In this document: in pieces, positions 33,576-42,130 of the stretch
How the letters are laid out: each line of letters starts with the position of its first letter
Position numbering within the stretch: position 1 is the first letter of the stretch
Assembly: GCA_016937575.1 (NCBI GenBank)
Contig: JAFHKN010000002.1
Span: 2,790,001 to 2,854,000, forward strand
Reading direction: 5' to 3'
Length of the DNA stretch: 64,000 nt
DNA from: Roseomonas aeriglobus
Lineage (GTDB): Bacteria; Pseudomonadota; Alphaproteobacteria; Sphingomonadales; Sphingomonadaceae
Notes under the pieces: model-generated
Seen by the model: only the letters and a program-made list of their open reading frames with translations
Database searches by the model: none
Told to the model about the DNA's origin: nothing
Translations under genes and position numbers: made by a program

Positions 33576-34013
33576 ACCTGCCGCCCCACTGCACCATCGA
33601 ACCTGAATTGCAGGACAATGTCGCTTGCTTTCGTGCTCGTCTAGCGCTCGGCCAAGGTTGTCCACCAAGGAACAATTTCGCGCGTTAGCTGCGTCCGATC
33701 CGATGCCGCGGGGCAGAAATATGACCGACGTCCGGGTGTCGGGGCGAGCCTGCCTTATCCCAAAGACACTCGTTCGTTGCAGCCAACGAGGATGCCCCTT
33801 GTCCGGCCGAGACGCCGGATAAGGGCATAAGCCGTAGCGGACCTGCGGATGGTCTGTCGCGGCGTATCGAGAGCGTGGCGGTGTACGCGTGCCGATAGGT
33901 GTTGCCCCAAGCGGCTGCGACGCCGGTGGGGGCGCTGGGAAGCGGACAAATGACGAAAACAGGCACAAAAACAGCCCCGGGAATTCTCGGGACGGTTTGG
34001 TTGCTGAATATGT
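33576..34013. other. Spacer between core gene and attachment site, no gene seen
   Basis: It lies between the M48 start and the tRNA fragment. Open frames in both directions have poor composition and no ribosome binding sites. A near-palindrome CCCGGGAATTCTCGGG lies near 33976. This is presumably the chromosome edge at the junction with the accessory region. Confidence 0.4.
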
Positions 34014-34035
34014 TGGTTGCGGGGACAGGATTTGA
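34014..34035 (-). other. 3' end fragment of initiator tRNA-Met, putative att site
   Basis: On the minus strand these 22 bases read TCAAATCCTG followed by TCCCCGCAACCA. That equals the T-loop, T-stem, acceptor arm and CCA of alphaproteobacterial initiator tRNA-Met as I remember it. No anticodon arm or 5' half precedes it, so it is not a gene. Such fragments remain at the distal end of elements integrated in the 3' half of a tRNA gene. The 5' side of the fragment faces right, which places the inserted element at higher coordinates. The intact tRNA and the integrase would lie beyond the right edge. Confidence 0.65.
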
Positions 34036-34125
34036 CCGCTGTCGAACCCGCATTTCGCTTAGAGGAACAACGACAGCGAGAGTCGTAAGGGCCGCCATCG
34101 CCAACCACAATAGGGAGGTAAAGTG

Positions 34126-34626
34126 ATGGACGACGAAGAATACAACGTGCCCAGCTATTCGGATTTCTTCCAGAAAGAATACGATCGGCATCTTGAGGAG
34201 ATAGAGGCCGAGGAGCGCAAGCTTCGCATCGCCATGACCGAGGCTGATCAGCATGCCGGAATTCGCGCGCGCTCGCTCAACGGAACGACCACCTCACCGA
34301 CGGTCAAGGTGCGCAATCTCAAACGTCGGATCATTGAGAAGCTTGAACGGCTCACCAAGCTCAGCAAGGAAATGTCGCCGATCGTCCTCGGCCTACGTCT
34401 CGACGAAATCGAACTGGCGCTGCTCATGCACGGTCAGCGCCGGATGGCAGCCGAGGACTGGCGACGGATCGCCGACGGCAAGGTATATGAAGGCGCGAAG
34501 TTCTTCCTCGATATGCTCTACAAGAATCATCACATTGACGCCTATGCGCTCGGCTCGTTCAACCAGGCCGAGGTCAACGCCGTCGCGAAAGAGCTCCGCA
34601 AGATCGTTGAAAAACGAAAGCGCTGA
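34126..34626 (+). CDS. Hypothetical coiled-coil protein at the element edge
   Basis: A 166-aa soluble, charged protein (MDDEEYNVPSYSDFFQKEYD...). Residues 20-40 are strongly helical and acidic/basic (RHLEEIEAEERKLRIAM). A second helical stretch, VRNLKRRIIEKLERLTKLSKEM, is near 62-83, and the tail is basic (KELRKIVEKRKR). GGGAGG is ideally placed before the ATG; a GTG three bases upstream is the alternative start. No family is recognised. It is the first gene inside the putative element and could be a DNA- or relaxosome-associated accessory protein, which is only a guess. Confidence 0.6.
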   Translation: MDDEEYNVPSYSDFFQKEYDRHLEEIEAEERKLRIAMTEADQHAGIRARSLNGTTTSPTVKVRNLKRRIIEKLERLTKLSKEMSPIVLGLRLDEIELALLMHGQRRMAAEDWRRIADGKVYEGAKFFLDMLYKNHHIDAYALGSFNQAEVNAVAKELRKIVEKRKR

Positions 34627-34676
34627 GGCCTTTGCCGTTTTGGGCACCATCTCCCCTTCGAAATAGGCGTGACTAC

Positions 34677-35195
34677 CTACTTCTCGCCCCACAGCGCCAA
34701 GCGCTGTTCGGACACCCCGCGCGCAACCCCAGTTGCGCGTTCGGTAGCGTCGCGAAACGGCATTGCATCGCTCGGGATCAGCGTGGTCTTGCCGATGATC
34801 GCGGCGGGCGCGCCGCGTGCCATCGGGACCAGTGCCGGCATCCGGTCCGGCAAGGTCCAGAACAGCAGGTCGGACACGTGTTCTGTGCGGTCCTGCTCAA
34901 CGAACAACACGTCATAGCGCATTGCCCGGGTCGCATGATTAGGGCGGATGCTGACGACCAGCACGTCGGCATCCATCGCGCGCGCGACTGCCTCCGCCGC
35001 GCCAAGCGCGGGCACGACTGGCCCTGCCGCACCGGTCACGACGAGCCGCATTGACGGCAGGTGCAGGCAGCCGCGCGGCAACGGCGAATTGGGCGCCGGT
35101 TCGAGTACGACAGGCGGAGTGAGATGCGGCAGCAGCCCGAGCATTGCGCGGACGACGGGCGAGGCGATGTGGAGCTGCTCGATGAGGGCGGTCAT
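34677..35195 (-). CDS. Unknown protein, last gene of four-gene orphan operon
   Basis: A 172-aa protein. It has alternating hydrophobic strands (MRLVVTGAAGPVVPALGAAEAVARAMDADVLVVS near residues 49-82) resembling a small alpha/beta or Rossmann-like fold, but no complete nucleotide motif. A later RGAPAAIIGKTTLI is similar in style. It starts 9 bp after the preceding stop, with TGAGG as ribosome binding site. I do not recognise it. Its three upstream neighbours are equally unrecognised, so function must come from the set. Confidence 0.5.
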   Translation of the reverse strand: MTALIEQLHIASPVVRAMLGLLPHLTPPVVLEPAPNSPLPRGCLHLPSMRLVVTGAAGPVVPALGAAEAVARAMDADVLVVSIRPNHATRAMRYDVLFVEQDRTEHVSDLLFWTLPDRMPALVPMARGAPAAIIGKTTLIPSDAMPFRDATERATGVARGVSEQRLALWGEK

Positions 35196-35204
35196 GGCCA
35201 GGCC

Positions 35205-35705
35205 TCACTGCGGCAGCTTGGTGACGACGATCTGGCCGCGGACGTCGACGTCATCGCACACCAACCGCGCGAGCCGGCGCGCGGCATAGGCAACGCCTTC
35301 ACCGACCAGCGCGGCAGGCTTGGTGTGGACATGAATAATCTCGTCACGCGCGACCCTGAAGTGTCCCCGCGCCAGCGGGTTCGGCAGGAGCACCGCAAAC
35401 CTGTCGTCCGGGCGCTGCGCGAGCCGGCATCCGCGATGCACATGGCACCCGTCAGCACGCGGTGCGGCGATGATGATATCTCGCAGCACCGGTATCTCGC
35501 GATCCAATGAGAAGTCGAGATGGATGAGGTCGTTGCCGCTGGCATGCGCGAGCTCGGCAATGCGCAGCACGCCGGCGTCATTCAGCACCTCGCCTGCGGT
35601 CATCGCCAGCCCGCGACCCATGATCGTCTTGCCTAGGATCATGCGGGTGACCGCGGTGACGTGACGGCGCATATGGTCGGTGGCGGCAGCAGTGATATCG
35701 GTCAT
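35205..35705 (-). CDS. Unknown protein, third gene of orphan operon
   Basis: A 166-aa protein starting MTDITAAATDHMRRH. Central residues (GNDLIHLDFSLDREIPVLRD) and the end (ARLVCDDVDVRGQIVVTKLPQ) look like beta-rich soluble protein. CHVHRGCRLAQRPDDRFAVLLP holds a Cys-His cluster (C-H-V-H-R-G-C) near residue 88 that could bind a metal. The frame is open further upstream, but the composition changes before the ATG at 35705. A 105-bp gap separates it from the preceding gene. No family is recognised. Confidence 0.5.
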   Translation of the reverse strand: MTDITAAATDHMRRHVTAVTRMILGKTIMGRGLAMTAGEVLNDAGVLRIAELAHASGNDLIHLDFSLDREIPVLRDIIIAAPRADGCHVHRGCRLAQRPDDRFAVLLPNPLARGHFRVARDEIIHVHTKPAALVGEGVAYAARRLARLVCDDVDVRGQIVVTKLPQ

Positions 35706-35810
35706 TTGGCAGGTTCCTTTTTCATCCCCGTCATCGGGGACACCCACCTCTTTCCACTCACCCTCCGGCCTTGAGGGCGTGGCCCGGCCAGCCGGCCGGG
35801 CCACCGGTCC

Positions 35811-36350
35811 CTACCCCCGCCCAGGCGCGACGATCTCGCGCCATTCGGCAGCTAGCGTGGCCTTGTCGAGCATCACGAACGGGCCGAACTCCTGGTGCAG
35901 TTCGCGCACCGGAGCGAGGAGGTGCACATGCGGCTTATGCTTGCGCGCGGCCAAGGCCGGCACATGGTGCACCATCACTACCGCGAGGTTTCGCGCGTTG
36001 AAGCTGCCGCGTGCGAAACACCTTGCCAGCTCCCATGCGGAATGATGGGTCAGGCCGCGGTTGAACCGCACCGTGGTGATGCTCAGCAGGTCCTGCTGCC
36101 GCGGCAGATGTTGCGCTTCGTAAGTCCGCACCAGCGCCACCAGCTTGCGAAGCGACGTCGGGGCATGGTCGGGCAACAGCACCTCGTGGTCATAGGCATC
36201 GATTACGCCAGAGCGGTGCGGCGACAGCCGCCGCACGATCGCGCGCTCAACCGTGTTGGCGCGGCCGGCATGCTCGCTACGGATGATGCCGTGGCTGAGG
36301 TCGATACCTTCGCCGACCGGACCCGACGCCGGGCTATAGTCGAGGCTCAC
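35811..36350 (-). CDS. Unknown protein with HUH-like motif (possible mobilisation nuclease)
   Basis: A 179-aa protein whose GTG start overlaps the stop of the preceding gene (GTGA). Residues 121-145 read NLAVVMVHHVPALAARKHKP then HVHLL: a hydrophobic strand followed by H138, H141-V-H143. That resembles the metal-binding HUH motif of MobA/MobL-type relaxases and replication nucleases. The rest (VGEGIDLSHGIIRSEHAGRA near the N-terminus) does not match a family I know. The protein is shorter than normal relaxases, and no catalytic tyrosine can be assigned with confidence. A DNA-nicking role is a hypothesis. Confidence 0.5.
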   Translation of the reverse strand: MSLDYSPASGPVGEGIDLSHGIIRSEHAGRANTVERAIVRRLSPHRSGVIDAYDHEVLLPDHAPTSLRKLVALVRTYEAQHLPRQQDLLSITTVRFNRGLTHHSAWELARCFARGSFNARNLAVVMVHHVPALAARKHKPHVHLLAPVRELHQEFGPFVMLDKATLAAEWREIVAPGRG

Positions 36351-36844
36351 GAGCGAAGCTCCCGGACCTGTCCGGCACCATCGGCGAAGCCCGCGATGGT
36401 GGTCCGGGCCTGTTCCGTGGCGGCCGCGACTGCAATGGCATCGGCGGTCGGCAGACGCTTGGCCAAGCGCAGGCCACGAGCACCGAGCGAGAGCCAAACA
36501 TGGTTGTCGTCGGACCGCAGCCAGAGCGTGTTGCCGAACTGCAGCGGCGCCAAGCCGCGCAGCGTCCGGAAACCGTTGACGATCCGCATTGCGACATCCA
36601 CGCAGACACCGCCGTCACGGCGCCAGGTGACCAACGCAACCTCAGCGTTGTGATGCGCGGCGAGCGTGGTCAGCTGGCCGCTCTCGAGCCGCATCGTGTG
36701 CGGGGCGGCAAGCATTACCAGCGGCGGATTGGCATAGCGCACACCCGACAGGGGCAAGCGGTGAATGAGCGGAATCGGTGCGGCACCGGCCAGCGGCGCG
36801 GACAGGTATCGCAGGCATGCCGCGGTCATGGGATCGACGATCAT
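36347..36844 (-). CDS. Unknown protein, first gene of orphan operon
   Basis: A 165-aa protein (MIVDPMTAACLRYLSAPLAG...). It has a strand-rich middle (VALVTWRRDGGVCVDVAMRIVNGF) and WLRSDDNHVWLSLGARGLRLAKRL, and an alanine-rich C-terminal helix. It has no signal peptide. The start is ATG 36844 or ATG 36829; neither has a clear ribosome binding site. It overlaps the HUH-motif gene by GTGA, so the operon is likely co-translated. It is read away from the hairpin-rich spacer 37024-37162 and divergently from the coiled-coil gene at 37371. Confidence 0.5.
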   Translation of the reverse strand: MIVDPMTAACLRYLSAPLAGAAPIPLIHRLPLSGVRYANPPLVMLAAPHTMRLESGQLTTLAAHHNAEVALVTWRRDGGVCVDVAMRIVNGFRTLRGLAPLQFGNTLWLRSDDNHVWLSLGARGLRLAKRLPTADAIAVAAATEQARTTIAGFADGAGQVRELRS

Positions 36845-37023
36845 CAAAGTCTTTCAGGCTCGAGAATGGGCGACGACCTGCCGCCCATGAGCCTTTCCTT
36901 TTCTGGGCAGGCTCGACCCTGCCCTTCCCTGCTCAGCGACTGTGTCGCATCCGGCGACTCGAGGGCACTTACCCGAGCGCGGTCCTGCCTTCCGGAGCCA
37001 TGCCACAGCCATGGTGGAGGACC

Positions 37024-37162
37024 CGTCGGCGCTCTGCGCCGACGCCCCCTCGCGCCCGAGCGTCAGCCGAGACGCGAGCGCGAAATAGTAAAGTTCGGGG
37101 GCTCCCCAACTTTACGGTATTGCGCCTTTTCAGAACGGTATGCCAAAGTTCAATCTTTGGCA
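37024..37162. promoter_or_regulatory. Three-hairpin cluster in a divergent spacer
   Basis: Three inverted repeats lie in the 526-bp spacer between the orphan operon and the coiled-coil gene. The first is CGTCGGCGC with its complement (37024-37044, 9-bp arms). The second is GTAAAGTT-C-GGGG with CCCC-AACTTTAC (37088-37115, 12 paired bases). The third is TGCCAAAG with CTTTGGCA (37141-37162, 8-bp arms). The AAAGTT element recurs in the last two, and a variant, TGCCAGAGTT, follows near 37242. Such clusters occur at operators, plasmid origins and transfer origins. The rest of the spacer shows no gene. Confidence 0.5.
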
Positions 37163-37370
37163 CACCCCTTGGGGCCAATCCGACGGGGATTGGGAAAACT
37201 CGGACATAGCTGGCTGCCTCGGCAGGCGCATGCTACATACTATGCCAGAGTTTTGTAGAACACTGCCTTTCTCGTCGGCTAGCGCGCCCACCGGAGCGCT
37301 TCCCGGCGGAGGCCGATCGCCGGTTGCGGGCCTGCCGGTTCAGGTTCGGCCAGCCCGAAACACAGAGGAG

Positions 37371-38258
37371 ATGGACGCGGTGACAAAGGGGTCAACGGGG
37401 TCGGAAGACCGGGCAGCCGGCGGTGGCGAAACCATCGAGATCGATGCGGCCGGCAAGGTGCTTCAGGACATCATCGCGCTGGCGCTCGACGCTCGCGGCG
37501 ACGTCGCGCCGGACGCCGCTAGCCTGCTCGGACTGCGCCGCGAGGCCAGCCGCGATACCGAGCTGCGCAAGCTGGTCGCGGCGGTCGCGCCGCGTCACAT
37601 CAACCCAAAGCTCTGGCTGCGCTGGATGGCCGGTGGGGAGGAGCCGTACGCGCCCGCCCGGCTCGGCCGCGCGGGGTCCGACAGGCACGCCTCGGGGCGC
37701 ATCATGGACCGCGCCAGCGACCGCATCGAGACGCAGCGCGACCGCCGCGACAAGGCGCGAGCCAAGCTCGAACAGGCACAGCGCGAACTGGACATTGAGG
37801 AGCGTGCGCTGGTCACCGCACAGGCCATGGACAACGCCATCGTGCAATGGGTGGTGAGCGAGCATTTGGCCAGAATTATCGGACCGGTCTTTGCGATGGG
37901 TCCGGCGTGGACGCTTATGCGGATCTGCAGCGCGCATGTGTCCGATAAGGACGTCGCCGACGAGCTCGCCGAGGTCGATCCGGAGAACCACGATGCGCTG
38001 ACCAAGATGCTGTTCAACGACCGCGCCGAGATGTCGACACGCATCCTCGACGCGCTCGACCTGTGGTCCGGTCATGCCGAGTTCGAGCACGCCGTCCGGC
38101 TCGCGCTCGACGACGTCGTCAAGCAGTTCGCCGACCGCACCGACGAGCGCATCATGCAGCGGGAGTTTGTGCGCTCGGCCGACCGCATGGCGGACAGCGC
38201 ACGGCCCTCTGCCGCGATGGATCGCGACGGTGTACTGGACGGGTTTGGCAGGGACTAG
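37371..38258 (+). CDS. Unknown coiled-coil protein divergent from the orphan operon
   Basis: A 295-aa soluble protein. An N-terminal helical part (VLQDIIALALDARGDVAPDA) precedes NPKLWLRWMAGGEEPY. A clear coiled coil follows (about residues 115-145, RASDRIETQRDRRDKARAKL and the following heptads), then a helical C-terminal half (DALTKMLFNDRAEMSTRILD). CAGAGGAG stands directly before the ATG at 37371. The frame is open to 37140, but that part overlaps the hairpins and is not protein-like. No family is recognised. It is read away from the hairpin cluster, so it may be controlled by it or bind there. Confidence 0.6.
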   Translation: MDAVTKGSTGSEDRAAGGGETIEIDAAGKVLQDIIALALDARGDVAPDAASLLGLRREASRDTELRKLVAAVAPRHINPKLWLRWMAGGEEPYAPARLGRAGSDRHASGRIMDRASDRIETQRDRRDKARAKLEQAQRELDIEERALVTAQAMDNAIVQWVVSEHLARIIGPVFAMGPAWTLMRICSAHVSDKDVADELAEVDPENHDALTKMLFNDRAEMSTRILDALDLWSGHAEFEHAVRLALDDVVKQFADRTDERIMQREFVRSADRMADSARPSAAMDRDGVLDGFGRD

Positions 38259-38938
38259 CCGCATTAGAATAGCGCCAGAACTGCGGTCCCCGATGTCAGG
38301 AATTGGGCCGTCAGCAGACTGGCGGGTATCGGGCAGTGCCGGAGCAAAGCGGACCTTCGTTCAGCAGGCTGCCAAGCCGCAAAGACCCAATCCCGGTCGT
38401 TCAGACCGCCATCTCCGCTCCCCAACTTCCGCCATTTATTTATGTTTTGGAGCGGGTTCGAGGCTCAGGCGGCTCCCGGTGTTAAACGGCGAGATTTGGG
38501 ACAAACCCGTCGTTCCGATGCCGCAGTTTAAGCGTCGGCTCTTGTTGGAACCCGACGTTCAGCGCCTGTCGTGCGGCGCGGCGTAACGACTTAATTTGGG
38601 CCGGTTGCCGACTGGCAGCTTTCGGTCGACCGACGCACTGTAGCTGCCACTGCCAATCAATATCTTCGGTCGGCCGCTTCGCGACCAATATGCGCCGTTT
38701 GATGATTAAGCGTTCGAAGGTTGCCTCTGTCGAAACCTGCCGCCCGCACGATCCTCCGCGCGCCGACTGCAACGCGACCCAAACCCGGCCAGTGGAAGTA
38801 ATGCAGTTCAATCTAAAGCGGTCGAGGGGCAACGTTTGTTCGTGGATCAGATGGCGACCCGGTCGCTATTCACGATTGCGCAAGAGGTTCGAACGCAGCT
38901 GTCTAGCCCACCAATGCGGTCCGCAATGAGTCCGCAGT
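38259..38938. other. 680-bp region without a credible gene
   Basis: It separates the orphan genes from the catabolic cluster. No ORF has a ribosome binding site and sensible composition. A nested inverted repeat is present: TGGCAGCT (38613-38620) pairs with AGCTGCCA (38642-38649) around the palindrome CGGTCGACCG. It lies downstream of both flanking genes' coding strands and may include a terminator for each. Confidence 0.4.
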
Positions 38939-39913
38939 CTAGATATCCAAGACCAGCCGAGCGGATTGCGAGCCCGAGCAGCACACCATCATGCGATCGT
39001 TGGCTGCTTGCTCGTCGGGCGTCAGCACGGAATCGCGATGATCGGGAATGCCTTCCAGCACCCTGCATTCGCAGGTTCCACAGATACCTTCGCTGCATGA
39101 ATAGGCGATGTCGATATTCGCGGCGAGCATGGCGTCGAGAATACGCTGGCCCTGCTCGACCCTGAATTCGACACCCGACCTGACGCACACCACATTATAG
39201 CCGCCTGCCAGAGCTGCTGCCTCCTTCGCGGCGAAATATTCGACATGGACGTGGTTGCCCGGGCGTCCGACCTCCGCCGCGGCGATTTCAAACGCCCGCA
39301 ACATTGGATTGGGTCCGCAACAATAAAGATGCGCGTGCTGGGGGGTGCTCGTTATGACTTGTGCAAGGTCGAGCATCCGGCCGCCCGGTTCTTGGTCGAA
39401 ATTGAAGTGGACGCGCCCTGACCGCGCCGATTCGAGCGCCTCCAGCCGCTCACGAAACGCGCATTTGCTCCGTTCGCGGCAGCTATACCAAAGTTCCCAC
39501 GACCGTCCGAGGCTTTCGAGCCTTTGAATCATGCAGAAGATCGGCGTGATGCCGATACCGCCGGCGAAGAACGCGACATGCCCGGCATCCTCGACCAACG
39601 GAAAGTGGTTGCGCGGCGCGGAGATGGCGATGCGATCGCCCGGCTTCAGCGTGCCGTGGATCAGTTTCGACCCCCCGCGACTGGCGGGATCGCGGTTGAT
39701 CGCGACGACGTAGCGGTCGCGATCGTCTTGCGAATTACAAAGCGAATAGCTGCGCGACACTCCGTTGCCAAGGTGCAGGTCGATATGCGCGCCGGCGGTG
39801 AACGGCGGCAGCGCCCGGCCATCGGCGCTGCGAAACTCCCAGGAGCAGATCCCATCCGCCAAGCGTTCGACGGCGACGACCAACGCGTCGATATGATCGA
39901 CCTCGTACCTCAC
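38939..39913 (-). CDS. Phthalate-dioxygenase-type (VanB-like) reductase
   Basis: A 324-aa electron-transfer reductase. Residues 1-225 form an FMN/NADH-binding ferredoxin-reductase module (SYSLCNSQDD for flavin, FFAGGIGITPI for NADH, YCCGPNPML). The C-terminal 85 residues are a plant-type 2Fe-2S ferredoxin with CSEGICGTCECRVLEG and a final MMVCCS Cys. This is the single-protein reductase of class IA oxygenases. It would feed the Rieske dioxygenase encoded at 56-58 kb, for which no separate ferredoxin is found. GTG start in a GTGA overlap with the aldehyde dehydrogenase. It is the last gene of the lower operon. Confidence 0.9.
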   Translation of the reverse strand: MRYEVDHIDALVVAVERLADGICSWEFRSADGRALPPFTAGAHIDLHLGNGVSRSYSLCNSQDDRDRYVVAINRDPASRGGSKLIHGTLKPGDRIAISAPRNHFPLVEDAGHVAFFAGGIGITPIFCMIQRLESLGRSWELWYSCRERSKCAFRERLEALESARSGRVHFNFDQEPGGRMLDLAQVITSTPQHAHLYCCGPNPMLRAFEIAAAEVGRPGNHVHVEYFAAKEAAALAGGYNVVCVRSGVEFRVEQGQRILDAMLAANIDIAYSCSEGICGTCECRVLEGIPDHRDSVLTPDEQAANDRMMVCCSGSQSARLVLDI

Positions 39914-41286
39914 GGCCGTACCCAGCGCAGCTGTATGTTGCAGAACTCGCGCAACCCGAAATGCGAGAGTTCGCGGCCGTAGCCGCTGTGCTTCACGCCG
40001 CCAATCGGCACTCGCGGGTCCGACGCTGACATGCCGTTCACGAAGACCGCGCCGGTCTCGATCCGCCGCGCCAGCCGGTCAGCGGTTTCGATATCCGCAG
40101 TCCACAACGACGCCGACAGGCCAAAATCGCTGTCGTTGGCAATGCGTACGGCGTCCTCGGCATCTTTGGCGGCGATGATCGCGGCGACGGGTCCGAACGT
40201 CTCTTCGCAGCAGACAGGCATGTCGCGGGTCACATCGACAAGGACGGTGGGCGGGTAATAGGCGCCCGGCCCTTCCGGGATCTCGCCGCCGAGCAGCCGC
40301 CGCGCACCCATTGCCACGCTGCGGCTCACCTGGCCGTGCAGATCGGAACGGGCGCCCACTCGCGCCATCGGGCCCATCTGCGTGTCGGGATCCAGGGGAT
40401 CGCCGCACCGGATCCCGCGCACCGCCTCGACGAACCTGGTGACGAACGCTTCCATGATCGGGGCGGCGACGATGATCCGCTTCGCCGCGATGCAAACCTG
40501 CCCGCAATTGTCGAACCGCGCTTTCACAGCCGCGGCGACGGCGAGGTCGAGATCGGCATCGGCGAGGACGATGAAAGGATCGGATCCGCCCAGTTCGAGC
40601 AGAGACTTCTTGATGTGGCGCCCGGCCTCCGCAGCCAGCGAAGCGCCCGCTGCGACACCCGCGGTGACGGTGACGCCGACGATGCGCGGGTTGGCGAGGA
40701 GGCCGGTGACCATAGCGCGATCGGCGTGGACAACGCCGAACAGGCCCTCGGGAAAGGCAGCCGCTCGGAAACATTCGTCGAGCGCACGGGCGCTGCCCTG
40801 AACATTGTCAGCGTGCTTGAGCAGAAAGCCGTTGCCTGCGCACATGATCGGCACGGCGGCGCGCAGCACCTGCCAGATCGGGAAATTCCAGGGCATCACG
40901 CCCAGCACCACGCCGAGCGGGAGATAGCTGGTGATCGCCGTGCCATCGCCTCCGACGTCGGGCGTCTCGTCGGCGAGTAACCTTGACAAGTTGTCGGCGT
41001 ACCAGCGCGCTAGCCGCGCGCATTTTTCGATCTCTGCGCCCGCAGCGGTTATCGGCTTGCCCATTTCGAGCGTGATCAGCCGGGCGAGAGACTCGCGCCG
41101 CGCCTCCAGCATATCAGCCAGGCGGCGAAAGGCCTGCGCGCGCCGATCGACGCTGGTGGTCCGCCAATCGGCGAAGGCCGCGTCTGCCGCTGCCACCACT
41201 CTCTCCAGCGAAGGCCCGTCGAGCGCGGGGTGACGCGCGATTTCCTCGCCGGTGGCGGGATTGATCGAGATTGCCTCGGTCCGCAT
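39910..41286 (-). CDS. Aldehyde dehydrogenase, probably succinate-semialdehyde dehydrogenase
   Basis: A 458-aa NAD(P)-dependent aldehyde dehydrogenase. It has PWNFPIWQVLRAAVPIM, KKSLLELGGSDPFIVL (catalytic Glu) and NCGQVCIAAKR (catalytic Cys). The short form with this LELGGSDPF signature is typical of GabD/Sad-type succinate-semialdehyde dehydrogenases. Directly after an HpaI-like aldolase this fits oxidation of succinic semialdehyde to succinate. The start ATG 41286 has AGGAAG upstream; an earlier frame start at 41328 would overlap the aldolase gene. Confidence 0.88.
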   Translation of the reverse strand: MRTEAISINPATGEEIARHPALDGPSLERVVAAADAAFADWRTTSVDRRAQAFRRLADMLEARRESLARLITLEMGKPITAAGAEIEKCARLARWYADNLSRLLADETPDVGGDGTAITSYLPLGVVLGVMPWNFPIWQVLRAAVPIMCAGNGFLLKHADNVQGSARALDECFRAAAFPEGLFGVVHADRAMVTGLLANPRIVGVTVTAGVAAGASLAAEAGRHIKKSLLELGGSDPFIVLADADLDLAVAAAVKARFDNCGQVCIAAKRIIVAAPIMEAFVTRFVEAVRGIRCGDPLDPDTQMGPMARVGARSDLHGQVSRSVAMGARRLLGGEIPEGPGAYYPPTVLVDVTRDMPVCCEETFGPVAAIIAAKDAEDAVRIANDSDFGLSASLWTADIETADRLARRIETGAVFVNGMSASDPRVPIGGVKHSGYGRELSHFGLREFCNIQLRWVRP

Positions 41287-41306
41287 GTCGATCGGCTTCC
41301 TGACTT

Positions 41307-42107
41307 TCAATAGACGCTGGGAGGGCACGTGCTCGCGGCCTGCGCGGGCGTCTCGCGGAAGCGTGCGGCCAGCGCCTCCGCCCCCCGCGCGAGCAACGTG
41401 ACATCGGTGCCGACCGCGACGAAGCTGGCGCCGAGCGCGAAATAGCGACGCGCCGCCTGTTCGTTGGCGATCAGCATGCCCACCGGCTTGCCGACAGTGC
41501 GCACGGCGGCGATGCCTGCTTCGATCATCGCCTGCACCTCGGGATGCATCGGATCCCCGAGATGGCCGAGATCGGCGGCGAGATCCGACGGACCGATGAA
41601 GACGCCGTCGACGCCCTCGACACGCGCGATCGCGTCGATATCGGCGAGCGCCGCGCGGCTCTCAACCTGGACGAGCAGGCAGATTTCGGCCGCGGCCACC
41701 TGCAGATAATTGTCATGTCGGTTCCAGCGGCTAGCGCGCCCGATCGCGGAGCCCACGCCGCGAATGCCGTTGGGAGGATAACGGGTGGCACGAACCATCG
41801 CCGCCGCGGCACCAGCGTTCTCGATCATCGGCACCAGCAGCGTCCGCGCACCGAGATCGAGATATTGCTTGACCAAGACGGCGTCGCCGGCTGGCAGGCG
41901 TACTACCGGCTCGACCGGATAGGCGGCCGCCGCCTGCAACTGCGCCAGCACCGATCGCAGGTCGTTCGGTGCGTGTTCGCCGTCGATCAGCAACCAGTCG
42001 AAGCCGGCACCGGCACAGATCTCACAGCAATATGAGGAAGCCAGAGCCTGCCAGAGGCCGATCTGCGCGCGACCTTCGCCGATCGCCTGCTTGAAGGAAT
42101 TGTGCAT
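41307..42107 (-). CDS. HpcH/HpaI-family aldolase
   Basis: A 266-aa class II pyruvate aldolase resembling 2,4-dihydroxyhept-2-ene-1,7-dioate aldolase (HpaI). It has [34 protein letters not shown] (base/metal region), a Glu-containing [14 protein letters not shown] (metal Glu) and [17 protein letters not shown]. It would cleave a hydroxy-keto diacid to pyruvate and succinic semialdehyde, and the next gene would oxidise the latter. GGGAGG lies just before ATG 42107; an upstream ATG at 42134 overlaps the hydratase stop (ATGA) and is the alternative. Confidence 0.88.
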   Translation of the reverse strand: MHNSFKQAIGEGRAQIGLWQALASSYCCEICAGAGFDWLLIDGEHAPNDLRSVLAQLQAAAAYPVEPVVRLPAGDAVLVKQYLDLGARTLLVPMIENAGAAAAMVRATRYPPNGIRGVGSAIGRASRWNRHDNYLQVAAAEICLLVQVESRAALADIDAIARVEGVDGVFIGPSDLAADLGHLGDPMHPEVQAMIEAGIAAVRTVGKPVGMLIANEQAARRYFALGASFVAVGTDVTLLARGAEALAARFRETPAQAASTCPPSVY

Positions 42108-42130
42108 GACCTCCCGATCCTGCGCCGGTC

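Noticed and set aside
33685..34254. 189-codon minus-strand frame across the attachment site
   Set aside because: It spans the tRNA fragment and the ribosome binding site of the plus-strand gene at 34126, with no start signal and an unnatural composition.
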